DNA of 64,000 bases from Nitrobacter sp051912485 (GTDB lineage Bacteria > Pseudomonadota > Alphaproteobacteria > Rhizobiales > Xanthobacteraceae). The stretch spans positions 186,001 through 250,000 of the forward strand of contig NZ_CP196822.1 in NCBI RefSeq assembly GCF_051912485.1. Reading direction: 5' to 3'. The notes below the pieces were generated by a model. The model was not told where the DNA came from. It saw only the letters and a list, made by a program, of their open reading frames with translations, and did no database searches. Position 1 is the first letter of the stretch, and every line of letters starts with the position of its first letter. Of the stretch, positions 9,059 to 17,878 are shown piece after piece. The translations under genes were made by a program, and so were the position numbers.

Positions 9059-10234
9059 GTGACCCTTTCCAATGCTCCTGGCGCTTTCAATTTCGACCTC
9101 GGCGAAACCGCCGATGCGATCCGCGAGACGGTCCGCGACTTTTCCGAAAATGAGATCGCGCCCCGCGCCGCCGAGATCGACAAGACCAACCAGTTCCCGC
9201 GCGATCTCTGGCCCCGGCTCGGCGCGCTCGGTCTGCACGGCATCACGGTCGAGGAGGACTATGGCGGTGCGGGGCTCGGCTACCTCGAACACTGCATCGC
9301 CATGGAGGAAATCTCGCGCAGTTCGGCTTCGGTCGGATTGTCCTATGGCGCGCACTCCAATCTCTGCGTCAATCAATTGCGCCGCAACGGCAGCGACGCG
9401 CAGAAACGCAAATACCTACCCAAACTGATATCCGGCGAAAACGTCGGGGCGCTCGCGATGTCGGAGCCTGGCGCCGGGTCGGACGTGGTATCGATGAAGA
9501 CGCGCGCCGACAGGAAGGGTGACCGCTACGTCCTCAACGGCAGCAAGATGTGGATCACCAACGGGACCATCGCGGAAACGCTGGTGGTCTACGCCAAGAC
9601 CGATGTTGCGGTAGGGTCGCGCGGCATCACCGCCTTCATCATCGAAAAAGGCCTGAAGGGATTTGCGACTGCTCAGAAGCTCGACAAGCTCGGCATGCGT
9701 GGTTCTGACACCTGTGAACTGGTGTTCGAGGACTGCGAGGTGCCTGAGGACAATGTGCTCGGCGAGGTCGGCAGCGGCGTCAACGTCCTGATGTCCGGTC
9801 TTGACTACGAGCGCGCCGTGCTCGCCGCTGGTCCGCTCGGCATCATGCAGGCCTGCATGGACGTGGTGATGCCTTATGTGCACGAGCGCGAGCAGTTCGG
9901 GCAGCCGATCGGCAATTTCCAGTTTGTGCAGGGCAAAGTTGCCGACATGTACGTCACCATGAATGCGTGCCGCGCCTATGTCTATGCGGTGGCGAAGGCC
10001 TGCGATCGGGGCGAGACCACGCGCGAGGATTCGGCAGGGGCGATCCTTTACGCGGCGGAGAAGGCGACGCAGTGCGCGCTGGACGCGATCCAGTTGCTTG
10101 GCGGCAATGGCTACATCAACGACTATCCGACCGGACGCTTGCTGCGCGATGCCAAGCTCTATGAAATCGGCGCTGGTACCAGCGAAATCCGCCGCATGCT
10201 GATCGGCCGCGAACTGTTCGAGAAGAGCGCGTAG
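9059..10234 (+). CDS. ivd: Isovaleryl-CoA dehydrogenase
   Basis: A 391-residue acyl-CoA dehydrogenase that oxidises isovaleryl-CoA to 3-methylcrotonyl-CoA with FAD in leucine breakdown. The catalytic Glu is in LDYERAVLA (about residue 251), at the position used by isovaleryl-CoA dehydrogenases rather than at the C-terminal site of most relatives. SYGAHSNLCVNQL is a signature of this subfamily. ALAMSEPGAGSD and WITNG are family FAD/substrate motifs, and LLGGNGY and YEIGAGTSEIRR are near the C-terminus. The start is GTG at 9059, with GGGAG 7 nt upstream. No other leucine-degradation genes (mcc, liuE) are adjacent. Confidence 0.93.
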   Translation: MTLSNAPGAFNFDLGETADAIRETVRDFSENEIAPRAAEIDKTNQFPRDLWPRLGALGLHGITVEEDYGGAGLGYLEHCIAMEEISRSSASVGLSYGAHSNLCVNQLRRNGSDAQKRKYLPKLISGENVGALAMSEPGAGSDVVSMKTRADRKGDRYVLNGSKMWITNGTIAETLVVYAKTDVAVGSRGITAFIIEKGLKGFATAQKLDKLGMRGSDTCELVFEDCEVPEDNVLGEVGSGVNVLMSGLDYERAVLAAGPLGIMQACMDVVMPYVHEREQFGQPIGNFQFVQGKVADMYVTMNACRAYVYAVAKACDRGETTREDSAGAILYAAEKATQCALDAIQLLGGNGYINDYPTGRLLRDAKLYEIGAGTSEIRRMLIGRELFEKSA

Positions 10235-10285
10235 TCTTACCTCTCTTTGCGAAGAGCAGGGCGAGGAAACGAACGGCCAGTTTCG

Positions 10286-11095
10286 CTATTCCAGCGGCAG
10301 GTCGTTGACCTTCGCCACCCACGCCCGCACATCGATCATGACCTGCGGCAGCACCGCCTTGGCCTCCTGCACGGTCATGCCGGCGTTGATGCGCGGATCG
10401 TAGAGGATGTTGAGGATGTACTGGTCGTAGATGTCGAAGAAGCCCATCTGGACGTCGTCGTTGAACATGGTCCACGGCACGGAGCTGGTGTCGTTGATGG
10501 GCCCGAGCGATTGCAGCAGTTCCTCGTAGGCGCAGTCGAGGAAAATGAAGTCGCCGTTGTCGACGGTCAGGATTACGTCGGAATGCTCGATCTCGTATGT
10601 CTCGTTCTTGCGGAATCCGGATAGGCATTGAGGGTCGAGCGATGTGTGGATCTCGCGAGCCCGCTTGGCGCCATAGAGCGTGGCGATCGTGCGATTGAGG
10701 TCGCGGTCGCGAACCAGCCGGACGGTGACGTTGGCGGCCTCGTCGCTGTCGGCCATGGCGATGTCGAGATGCCGAACGCGCCGTGCGATGTCGGCGACTA
10801 CTTTCGCGAGCTGCGTCTTCCGGTCGGCGCGATTGACGCCGTCGACGGTCACGCGAACCGGTCCGTTGTATTTGCGGATGCGGTCCACCCGGCCGGCGAG
10901 GTGGTACTCGGCGCCGAAGGCGATTTTGAAGAATCCGTCGAGAATCTCACTGTCGGTGAATGCTTTTCGCTCGGCGTGCTGGCGTGCGGCGGCGCCTGCA
11001 AACTCTGCGATGGCAGGCTGCACGGCGGGGCGCAAGCAGAGCGCCGTTCCGATCAGCGTGGCGGCGACAAGCCTGAGCGGGAAAGCTGAATGCAT
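10286..11095 (-). CDS. Exported DUF2927 protein
   Basis: A 269-residue protein with a signal peptide (hydrophobic stretch to about residue 30). The body shows the DUF2927 pattern: an N-terminal FFKIAFGAEYH region, then LTVDNGDFIFLDCAYEELLQ, SVPWTMFNDDVQMGFFD and YILNILYDPRI. The family is widespread in alphaproteobacteria and has no proven activity; its distant resemblance to zincin-type proteins is weak and I do not rely on it. It lies convergent to the isovaleryl-CoA dehydrogenase gene (about 50 bp between stops) and downstream of an L,D-transpeptidase gene on the same strand with an 80 bp gap. Confidence 0.85.
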   Translation of the reverse strand: MHSAFPLRLVAATLIGTALCLRPAVQPAIAEFAGAAARQHAERKAFTDSEILDGFFKIAFGAEYHLAGRVDRIRKYNGPVRVTVDGVNRADRKTQLAKVVADIARRVRHLDIAMADSDEAANVTVRLVRDRDLNRTIATLYGAKRAREIHTSLDPQCLSGFRKNETYEIEHSDVILTVDNGDFIFLDCAYEELLQSLGPINDTSSVPWTMFNDDVQMGFFDIYDQYILNILYDPRINAGMTVQEAKAVLPQVMIDVRAWVAKVNDLPLE

Positions 11096-11174
11096 CGGCG
11101 GGCTTCCCTAGCCCGTGCGCGGGCGCAAAGGCCGTTTTTGCGCCTGCGATCCGATCGGCGCCCCGTCCGTGGGT

Positions 11175-11738
11175 CTAGTTCTTGACGACGACCGTCGTGC
11201 CGACCGATACGCGGTCATAAAGGTCCGCCACGTCTTCGTTCGTCATGCGGAAGCAGCCGGAGGACACGGCCTGACCGATCGTCTCCGGCTCGTTGGAGCC
11301 GTGGATGCGGTAGAGCGTGGAGCCGAGATACATCGCGCGCGCCCCGAGCGGATTGTCGATGCCGCCCTTCATGTGGCGCGGCAGATCGGGACGCCGGCGC
11401 AGCATCTGCGCGGGCGGGGTCCAGCTCGGCCATTCCTTCTTGGCGCTGATGCGGTGGACGCCACCCCAGCGGAAACCGTCGCGGCCCACGCCGATGCCGT
11501 ATCTCAGCGCCTGGCCATTGGGGAGAACGAGATAGAGCCGCCGCTCGCCGGTGCTGATGACGATGGTGCCCGGCGCGTACCGGCTCTGGAAATAGACGAG
11601 CTGTCGCGGGATCGGGTTTGCGGTTGTAATATTGGGACCGAAACCCATGAAGTCGCGCGAATCGACGTACTGCGCGAACGCGGACCTCGCATTGAAAGCA
11701 AAGGCGACGGCAATCAAAAGAGCCAAAACGCGCGTCAT
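11175..11738 (-). CDS. L,D-transpeptidase (YkuD family)
   Basis: A 187-residue exported enzyme that crosslinks peptidoglycan peptides or attaches proteins to them through a Cys nucleophile. It has a signal peptide (to about residue 22, ending SAFA). The catalytic motif is complete, with the His in YRIHGSNEP and the Cys in SSGCFRM. The substrate-entry strand GTIVISTGERRLY is also typical. GAGG lies 5 nt before the ATG. Alphaproteobacteria carry many paralogues, so I give no symbol. Its neighbour on the same strand is the DUF2927 gene. Confidence 0.93.
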   Translation of the reverse strand: MTRVLALLIAVAFAFNARSAFAQYVDSRDFMGFGPNITTANPIPRQLVYFQSRYAPGTIVISTGERRLYLVLPNGQALRYGIGVGRDGFRWGGVHRISAKKEWPSWTPPAQMLRRRPDLPRHMKGGIDNPLGARAMYLGSTLYRIHGSNEPETIGQAVSSGCFRMTNEDVADLYDRVSVGTTVVVKN

Positions 11739-11986
11739 TGTGTCCTCGCATCAATCGATCTGGCTGCGAGACTGGCCATAATTCGCCCGATTTCGCAAGC
11801 TGCGTCCGCGAGAGGACGGCCGTTCCTGCGCGAACGTTGCGAAAAGGTATCAACCTCCTAGTCCCGGCGGCTTGTGCGGGACTCGCCAGCCGCCTTGATG
11901 CCAGCCATACGCGGGCAATCCTTTGACGCGCGGCTGGAACGATGTTGATCTCGCGTTCGTTCGAAAAGAGGAAGCGGAGCACAGGG

Positions 11987-13531
11987 ATGAACGGTGCTGA
12001 AAGCCTGGTGCGGACGCTGGTTAAGGGCGGCGTGGACGTTTGCTTTGCTAATCCTGGTACCTCCGAGATGCATTTCGTCGCGGCACTGGACCGCGTGGAG
12101 GGCATGCGCTGCGTGCTCGGGCTGTTCGAAGGCGTGGTGACCGGCGCGGCCGACGGCTATTTCCGCATGAAGGGCACGCCGGCCTGCACCCTGCTTCATC
12201 TTGGGCCGGGCCTCGCCAATGGCCTTGCCAACCTTCACAATGCCAGGAAGGCCAATTCAGGCATCGTCAACATCGTCGGCCAGCACGCGGTCTACCACAT
12301 TGGATACAACGCGCCGCTGACATCGGATATTGAGGGGCTGGCCCGGCCGATGTCGGCCTGGGTCCGCACCTCGCCGGATTCGAAATCCGTTGCGGCGGAC
12401 GGCGCCGCGGCGGTTGCGGCTGCGAAAGGTTCACCGCCGCAGATCGCGACGCTGATCCTACCCGCCGACACTGCATGGAACGAGGCTGACGGCATCGCCA
12501 TGGTGCCGGAGACGTCGCAGCGCACCAGCTATTCGTCGCAGGCGGTCGAGACCGCGGCGAAGTTCCTGCGCGGTGGCGGCGAGACCCTGCTTCTGCTCAC
12601 GGGGCGCGCGCTGACCGAACAGGGACTGGCGCTGGCCGCCGGTATCGCAGGCAAGACGGGCTGCAAGGTGATGGGCCAGACCTATAACGCGCGCATGGCG
12701 CGGGGCCGCGGCCGCTTTTTCATCGAACGCATCCCCTATGTAATAGAGCAGGCGTTGCCCGTCCTGAGGCCCTTCAGAACCATCATCCTGGTCGAGGCCG
12801 ACGATCCCGTCGCGTTCTTCGCCTATCCGGACAAGCCGAGCCTCTTGAAACCCGAGGGCTGCGACGTGCATCGCATGACGGCGAACGGCGAAAACTCGGT
12901 GGCTGCGCTGGAAGCGCTGGCGGGTGCCGTTGGCGCCAGACCGCAGGATGCGAAGCCGCAGAAGCCGATGGACATTGCGTGGCCGACCGGGCCACTCAAT
13001 CACGCGTCCGTTGCGCAGGCGATCGCGATGGCCATTCCTGAAAATGCCATTGTCGTCGACGAGTCGATCACGACGGGGCGCGGATTCTTTCCACCAACCG
13101 CCGCTTCAGCGCCCCATGACTGGCTGCAGAACATGGGCGGTTCGATCGGTTTTTCGACGCCGGTGGCGACCGGCGCCGCGGTGGCCTGTCCCGACCGCAA
13201 GGTGATCTGCCTGGTCGGTGACGGCAGCGCGATGTACACGCTGCAATCGCTGTGGACGCAGGTACGCGAAGGGCTCGATGTCACCACGATCGTTTTCTCC
13301 AATCGCATGTATCAGATTTTGCGCGGCGAGTTCGACGGCGTCGGCGCCGGCGAGCCCGGCAAGCGGGCGATGGACATGCTGAGCCTCGATCGTCCGACGC
13401 TCGACTGGGTGTCGCTTGCGAGAGGCATGGGTGTGCCGGGCCGGGCCGTGACGAGCGCGGACGACCTCAACAAAGCCCTTGCCGAAGCGATGGCCGAGAA
13501 GGGGCCGCGCCTTATCGAAGCACAGATGTGA
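11987..13531 (+). CDS. Thiamine diphosphate-dependent enzyme (acetolactate synthase-like)
   Basis: A 514-residue member of the decarboxylase / acetolactate synthase superfamily. The N-terminal PYR domain holds the cofactor-activating Glu in GLFEG (about residue 47). A central DHAP-type domain follows, and the C-terminal PP domain has the ThDP motif GDGSAMY with the downstream Asn in FSNRMYQ. The sequence is shorter than IlvB (about 570) and no small regulatory subunit is adjacent, so it is probably not the anabolic acetolactate synthase. Benzoylformate- or sulfopyruvate-type decarboxylases are alternatives; the substrate cannot be told. The start is ATG at 11987, with GGAG 7 nt upstream. Confidence 0.8.
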   Translation: MNGAESLVRTLVKGGVDVCFANPGTSEMHFVAALDRVEGMRCVLGLFEGVVTGAADGYFRMKGTPACTLLHLGPGLANGLANLHNARKANSGIVNIVGQHAVYHIGYNAPLTSDIEGLARPMSAWVRTSPDSKSVAADGAAAVAAAKGSPPQIATLILPADTAWNEADGIAMVPETSQRTSYSSQAVETAAKFLRGGGETLLLLTGRALTEQGLALAAGIAGKTGCKVMGQTYNARMARGRGRFFIERIPYVIEQALPVLRPFRTIILVEADDPVAFFAYPDKPSLLKPEGCDVHRMTANGENSVAALEALAGAVGARPQDAKPQKPMDIAWPTGPLNHASVAQAIAMAIPENAIVVDESITTGRGFFPPTAASAPHDWLQNMGGSIGFSTPVATGAAVACPDRKVICLVGDGSAMYTLQSLWTQVREGLDVTTIVFSNRMYQILRGEFDGVGAGEPGKRAMDMLSLDRPTLDWVSLARGMGVPGRAVTSADDLNKALAEAMAEKGPRLIEAQM

Positions 13532-13551
13532 CGGCCTGGAGCTTTTCGTTT

Positions 13552-13640
13552 CTGATGGAATCAGAAGCGACGCTCTATGGTTCTGATTTGACGCGTTTTC
13601 TTTACGCGAACCGGTATCCACTTCGCTCGAAAACGCTATA
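13552..13640. repeat. Dispersed intergenic repeat, second type, copy 1
   Basis: About 89 bp between the ThDP enzyme and the phosphatase gene. It matches, in reverse orientation, the element at 45197-45287. Both contain ATCAGAAGC, CTCTATGG, GACGCGTTTTCTT, ACGC-AACCG and GAAAACGCT in the same order, with substitutions. The end has a self-complementary CGTTTTC / GAAAACG pair. Confidence 0.75.
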
Positions 13641-13717
13641 GTTGGAACATGGCCGGATCGGTAAAGATCAGTCGATGCGCTGAGCGGAGCAGGGACGCGC
13701 CGCGCGCGCGAGCCCCA

Positions 13718-14422
13718 ATGAGTCTGACCTATGTCATTCCCGACATTCACGGCCGCTTCGATCTGCTAAGCGAGGCCTTGCACGGGGTTCATGCCCACGC
13801 CGCCGGCCACGGTGGCACGCTCGTGATGCTCGGCGATTATGTCGACAAGGGGCCGGACAGCAGCAAGGTCATTGCCCGGTTGCGGCGCGGAATGCCGGAC
13901 GGCTGGGCCTTCATTCCGCTCAAGGGCAATCACGATGCCATGATGGTCGCAGCGTGGCGCGATTCTGCCAAAATGACGCACTGGCTGGAGCACGGTGGCG
14001 ATGCGGTCCTGGAGTCCTATGGCGGCGATCCGTTTGTGATTCCGGAGGCGGACATCGTCTGGCTCGAGGCGCTGCCGCTCATGCACATCGATGCGCACCG
14101 GATCTATGTTCACGCCGGGGTCGACCCCGGTGTCGCGCGCGATGCGCAGCTAGAGAGTACGCTGCTCTGGAAACGCTATCCCCAAGGCGATGCGGCCGGA
14201 TTCGAGGGCCGCCATGTCGTGCATGGACACAACTCGTTTGCTCAGGGACCGGAATTGTACCAGGGCCGCACCAATCTCGACACAAGGGCATGGCGAACCG
14301 GTCGTCTCGTGACCGGTGTGTTTGACGATGCGCTGCCCGGCGGACCCGTCGATTTCATCGTCGTTCAGCCTCCAGCGAATAGAACCACGACGCCTGGGGC
14401 GACCAAACCGCGCCAGGATTGA
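13718..14422 (+). CDS. PPP-type metallophosphatase
   Basis: A 234-residue calcineurin-like phosphoesterase of the serine/threonine protein phosphatase (PrpA/PrpB) branch. All the metal-binding motifs are present: DIHGRFD (residues about 9-15), GDYVDKGPDS, GNHD, and two later His (HAGVD and VVHGHN). These position two metal ions for phosphomonoester hydrolysis. The substrate may be a phosphoprotein or a nucleotide such as Ap4A; sequence does not decide. I took ATG 13718, which puts the first motif at the usual distance, although no strong ribosome site precedes it and the frame is open to 13649. A repeat element lies immediately upstream. Confidence 0.85.
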   Translation: MSLTYVIPDIHGRFDLLSEALHGVHAHAAGHGGTLVMLGDYVDKGPDSSKVIARLRRGMPDGWAFIPLKGNHDAMMVAAWRDSAKMTHWLEHGGDAVLESYGGDPFVIPEADIVWLEALPLMHIDAHRIYVHAGVDPGVARDAQLESTLLWKRYPQGDAAGFEGRHVVHGHNSFAQGPELYQGRTNLDTRAWRTGRLVTGVFDDALPGGPVDFIVVQPPANRTTTPGATKPRQD

Positions 14423-14506
14423 TTGGGAACTGCAGCCAGCTTCTTTCGTGGGATACCATGATCATCCACCTTGACGGCCACGCCCAACGCAGGTCTTTCG
14501 TGTGGC

Positions 14507-14764
14507 ATGGACAAGGTCTCGGACTCGGTCACGAAACTGCAGGCGACGTTCCGCATCAAGGTGAACGGTGAGTCCGTCGCCATCGCGACGGTGGGACAGG
14601 CCTACGACTTCATCACCCGCCTGAGCACCGTCGAATGGGCTGAGTTTCGCGCCCTGCATGAGGAGGCACGCGCCGCGCTCGAGGCCGCCGCCGGCGACGC
14701 GATGCTGAGCCGCAAGGCGACCGATGCGTTGCGGGCGCTGTTCGCGCGAACCAATCTTTTGTGA
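14507..14764 (+). CDS. DUF982 family small protein
   Basis: An 85-residue protein resembling DUF982, a family almost confined to rhizobia and relatives. The core is VATVGQAYDFITRLS-type (here IATVGQAYDFITRL), followed by an acidic/alanine helix and a C-terminal basic helix. It has no signal peptide or catalytic motif. ATG at 14507 is chosen; an in-frame TTG at 14471 would add 12 residues. The function of the family is unknown. It sits between the phosphatase gene and a tRNA gene on the opposite strand. Confidence 0.7.
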   Translation: MDKVSDSVTKLQATFRIKVNGESVAIATVGQAYDFITRLSTVEWAEFRALHEEARAALEAAAGDAMLSRKATDALRALFARTNLL

Positions 14765-14821
14765 GCGATCGGGCCGGGTCATAACGGCGCCCGGCGCGAC
14801 GGCAATCCGTCGCCGGACAAA

Positions 14822-14896
14822 TGGTGGGCGCACAAGGGATCGAACCTTGGACCTCTCCCGTGTGAAGGGAACGCTCTCCCGCTGAGCTATGCGCCC
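14822..14896 (-). tRNA. tRNA-Val (anticodon CAC)
   Basis: 75 nt including an encoded CCA. The acceptor stem begins GGGCGCA and closes with GCGCCC, then A-CCA. The D arm is GCTCAGCGGGAGAGC, the anticodon loop is TTCACAC with anticodon CAC, and the T arm contains GGTTCGATCC. It reads the valine codon GUG. Confidence 0.97.
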
Positions 14897-15044
14897 GGAA
14901 TCGTCATCTGCCGTAAAAAATTGCCGGGCCTTGGTTTCGATCGACCCGGCGCGGCGACCGAAGTCGCGATTTAGGGAATGCAGGGCGGGGGTGTCAAGCG
15001 AACCTTAGCGGGATGCGAATGTTGGAATGGGGCCACTGGGTCGC

Positions 15045-16319
15045 TCAACCTGGCCGGCGCGCGCTGCGGGAAGCCTGGGATTGCAGGACGCGGATGCGGT
15101 CGGCCAGCGAGCCGGCGGAGGGAATCGTGCCGTTGCCGGCTGTCCCGTTCACGGTTTTCGCCGCCTTGATCGGGGCCGTATCCGCCGCCAGGATGGCCTT
15201 GATCGGCGAATCCGGCCCCTCGATGGTCAGGGCCAACCGGGAGACCTCGGCGGCGACGTCGTTGATGCGCTCACGCAGCAGCGCGTTTTCCATGTGCTCG
15301 ACCGTGCCGGAGGAGTCCGCCTGCTGCTGGATCACATGGATGTCGCGCTGCAGTTTGGCTCGCTCGTCATGGGCGGCGCGCAGCGCCCGTTCGGCTGCGA
15401 TCATTTCGTTGCGCAGTCCATCGATAAGCGGAGACTTGCCGCCGTTCAGCAACGCGATCTCCTCGCGCAATTCGCTGATGGTGCGTTCGGCGGCCGCATT
15501 GGCCTTCCGCAACGGACCGTTCTCCTGGTCTCGCTCGGCCAGCGTCTTGGTCTGCGCGGTGAGATGGCTTTCGAGCTCTCGGACGCGACTGCCGAGCCTT
15601 TCCGCTTCCTTGACCTTGTCGATGAGCTGGCTGTCAATCTTGACGACGCGCTGAGTCAGATTTTCGACGTGCTGGCGCGCGTCGTCGCGCTCCCGGGCTG
15701 TGGCCGCCGATACGCCACGCTGCTGCTCGAGCTGCTCCTGCGTGGCGGCGAATTCCTTTTCGACCTCGTTGACGCGGCTCTGCAATCTCTCGATCTGTGC
15801 GCGCACCACGAACAGTTCGGTTTGCCGGCTCTCCGCTGTCAGCGATCGGTCCGACAGTTCCTGACGGAGCCGGCCAAGCTCGGCCTGGCTGTGGGCGAGG
15901 CTTTGCTCGGCGCTCTGCAAGGTTTCGGCCTTGGTGGTAAGTTCCTGTTCGGTGGATTGCAAATGCTCCCCGACCTTCTTCTCGTGCCCCTCGAGACGGA
16001 ATATCGCGGCGTTCCTTTCGCCGAGCTCGACCTTCAGCCGGTTGATTGCGTCGGCTTTTTTGCCGAGTTCGGCGGACTGGCTGGCGGTCTTTCTCTTGAG
16101 CTGGTCGACGCTCATTTCCAGACGGCGTGCCGACATCGCAAATTCGGCGCGCAGCTGATCCTTGTCGGCCTGGATTTCGGCCATCGACAGCGGGGTCGCC
16201 GCTTCGAGGCGTTTGGTGGTGAGGCGGACGGCGCGGTTATGCACGAGCGGCATCACCATTAGTCCGCACAGCATCGAAACCAGAAAACCGATCGCCAGAT
16301 ACATGATCGGCTCGACCAT
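15045..16319 (-). CDS. Membrane-anchored long coiled-coil protein
   Basis: A 424-residue protein with one N-terminal transmembrane segment (about residues 5-26, MYLAIGFLVSMLCGLMVMPLV). An uninterrupted heptad-rich, Glu/Gln/Lys/Arg-rich region follows from about residue 45 to 345, and then a flexible Ala/Gly/Thr tail. The topology suggests a cytoplasmic or periplasmic rod fixed to the inner membrane. No enzymatic domain is visible. GGAG lies 8 nt before the ATG. It resembles uncharacterised proteins of Nitrobacteraceae and should not be confused with SMC or RmuC, whose nuclease or ATPase domains are absent. The plus-strand frames across this gene are its mirror image. Confidence 0.72.
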   Translation of the reverse strand: MVEPIMYLAIGFLVSMLCGLMVMPLVHNRAVRLTTKRLEAATPLSMAEIQADKDQLRAEFAMSARRLEMSVDQLKRKTASQSAELGKKADAINRLKVELGERNAAIFRLEGHEKKVGEHLQSTEQELTTKAETLQSAEQSLAHSQAELGRLRQELSDRSLTAESRQTELFVVRAQIERLQSRVNEVEKEFAATQEQLEQQRGVSAATARERDDARQHVENLTQRVVKIDSQLIDKVKEAERLGSRVRELESHLTAQTKTLAERDQENGPLRKANAAAERTISELREEIALLNGGKSPLIDGLRNEMIAAERALRAAHDERAKLQRDIHVIQQQADSSGTVEHMENALLRERINDVAAEVSRLALTIEGPDSPIKAILAADTAPIKAAKTVNGTAGNGTIPSAGSLADRIRVLQSQASRSARRPG

Positions 16320-16335
16320 GGGCAGTGCTCCACTA

Positions 16336-16448
16336 GATCACGATGATTTTGGATCGAATAGATCCAAAATCATGAACGTGATCGATTCCAATATTTGAGA
16401 GCGCGATGCGGGCGGAAAACCGCTACACACTTTTCCTCATCCCGCTCT
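16336..16448. repeat. Compound palindromic intergenic repeat
   Basis: Two hairpins in series. The first (16336-16384) is built from GATCACGATGATTTTGGATC and its inverted copy. The second (16398-16448) opens AGAGCGCGATGCGGGCGG and closes with TCATCCCGCTCT around an inner GGAAAACCG / TTTTCC. The second half is related to the elements at 3739-3787 and 17806-17848. Confidence 0.75.
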
Positions 16449-16550
16449 AGCCCGGATAAGGATTTGCTTACCATGCCACGGGCGGCCAGCAAAAGACCAG
16501 CGCGACGCCTGCACGCTCGCCCGCAGTCGCGGACGAAACCATCGGGGATC

Positions 16551-17180
16551 TTAGAACGGGTTCCAGGTCGCCCGTGGCGTGAATTTCAGATAGCCGATAT
16601 TGGCGCCGAGCCGCAGCCCGAGACCGGAGCGGATCGGCACCAGCACGATGTTGTTTGCGGTCAGCGCCGTCATGCCAAATCCGCCGACGATGTAGGCGGA
16701 GCCTTCGATGCCCCCGAAGCGCTGATAGATCGCGTTGGTGGCCGGCAGGTTGTAAACCAGCGTCATGGTGCGGGCGCCGTCGCCACCCCAGTCGAAACCG
16801 ACCGACGGACCCTGCCAATAGACTTTCAGGTCACCGGCATTCTTGGTGTAGAGGGTGCCCTCGCCGTAGCGCAGGCCCGCGACGAACGCGCCTGAGCCTT
16901 CCTCGCCCAGAATGTAGCCGTTCGGCAGGCCCCACTGGCTTACGGCGCGCTCGATGACCGAGGCCAGGCCGCGCGAGACGTTGCCGAAGAACCTGGTGCC
17001 GGACTTGAGCAATTCGTCTGACGAGTAGCTGCCGGGACCGGCATGCCGTTGCGGCGGCGGCAGTTGCTGGCCTGGAGGCGCCTCGTATGGCGGCGTTGAC
17101 TGCTGGGCGGGCGCCGGCACGACCCAGAACGTCGTCACGGCAGCAAGCGCGATCGCTGCAAGGCGCGAAATTAAAGTCAT
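16551..17180 (-). CDS. eipA: EipA-like envelope protein (DUF1134)
   Basis: A 209-residue exported protein. A signal peptide (to about residue 25, ending APAQ) is followed by a Pro/Gln-rich linker and then the DUF1134 domain. The domain begins SSDELLKSGTRFFG and carries GLASVIERAV, GYILGEEGSGAF, GPSVGFDWGGDG and a glycine-rich end. DUF1134 includes Brucella EipA, a periplasmic beta-barrel-like protein needed for envelope integrity. The start is ATG at 17180, with GGGGG 8 nt upstream. The neighbours are not clearly related. Assignment to the family is solid; the role in this organism is by analogy. Confidence 0.85.
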   Translation of the reverse strand: MTLISRLAAIALAAVTTFWVVPAPAQQSTPPYEAPPGQQLPPPQRHAGPGSYSSDELLKSGTRFFGNVSRGLASVIERAVSQWGLPNGYILGEEGSGAFVAGLRYGEGTLYTKNAGDLKVYWQGPSVGFDWGGDGARTMTLVYNLPATNAIYQRFGGIEGSAYIVGGFGMTALTANNIVLVPIRSGLGLRLGANIGYLKFTPRATWNPF

Positions 17181-17294
17181 GGAAGCAACCCCCAAGGTAG
17201 CGAAACTTGTCGCTGCGTCTTTAACCCGATGCTGACAGGCGGTCGGTATGATGCGGCGATCGTCCCCTCGACTCGCACGTTATCCGCACCAACT

Positions 17295-17801
17295 ATGACG
17301 GCACGGCGGCAGGAAGGAAACGGCTTGCGCCTCGGAATAGTCGTGATTGTTTTGCTGGGGAGCTGGTTCGCCTGCGCCGAGGTCGACTTTGCGGCCAGGG
17401 CCGCTACCTCCGAACGGGTCGTGATCGACCGTTATACGGGTCTGGCGATCGGCGGGTTCGATCCTGTGGCTTTCTTTACCGACGCCCGGGCGGTGCAGGG
17501 CGACTCCGATTACGAGGTGTCGCAGGGCGGCGCCATCTGGCGCTTCAGCAATCCCGACAATCGCGCGTTTTTTATCGCCAATCCCGACGTGTATAGCCCA
17601 GGTTTCGGTGGCTATGATCCGGTGGATATCGCGCGGGGCGTGACTTTTGCCGGAACCGCGCGGCTCTGGCTCATTGTCGGCCAGCGGCTTTACCTGTTCG
17701 GTCATGAGGACAGCCGCGCGGCTTTCGCGGCCAATCCGGCGCGCTATCTGCTTGAGGCGACGCGTCGATGGGCCGTGCTGAAGGAAACGCTGGCGCGCTA
17801 G
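17295..17801 (+). CDS. YHS-domain protein with N-terminal signal anchor
   Basis: A 168-residue protein. A hydrophobic N-terminal segment (LGIVVIVLLGSWFACAEV) acts as a signal or anchor. A YHS-like domain follows, with GGFDPVAFFTDARAV, W-F-NPDNRAFFIANPDVYSPGFGGY and a second half ending FAANPARYL. YHS domains are small metal-associated modules found in transporters and amidases, and stand-alone exported versions are common in alphaproteobacteria without known function. The start at 17295 puts the hydrophobic segment near the N-terminus; the frame is open to 17229. It is divergent from eipA across 114 bp. Confidence 0.75.
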   Translation: MTARRQEGNGLRLGIVVIVLLGSWFACAEVDFAARAATSERVVIDRYTGLAIGGFDPVAFFTDARAVQGDSDYEVSQGGAIWRFSNPDNRAFFIANPDVYSPGFGGYDPVDIARGVTFAGTARLWLIVGQRLYLFGHEDSRAAFAANPARYLLEATRRWAVLKETLAR

Positions 17802-17805
17802 ATTC

Positions 17806-17848
17806 GATCTGATCCGAAAACCGGTTTCCACTTTTCGGGATCATGCTC
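17806..17848. repeat. Dispersed palindromic repeat, copy B
   Basis: The element starts 4 bp after the YHS gene stop and lies 30 bp before the convergent cysQ stop. It shares CCGAAAACCGG, TTCCACTTTTCGGGATCATGCTC with copy A at 3739-3787, differing at only a few positions. The left arm is slightly shortened, so the palindrome is less perfect. Confidence 0.8.
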
Positions 17849-17878
17849 CCTAGCAGCGGTCCGGCTTGCAGTCCCGCG

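Noticed and set aside
15027..16262. A 411-codon plus-strand frame opposite the coiled-coil gene
   Set aside because: The coiled-coil protein on the minus strand has a start site, transmembrane segment and heptads; the plus frame is its mirror.
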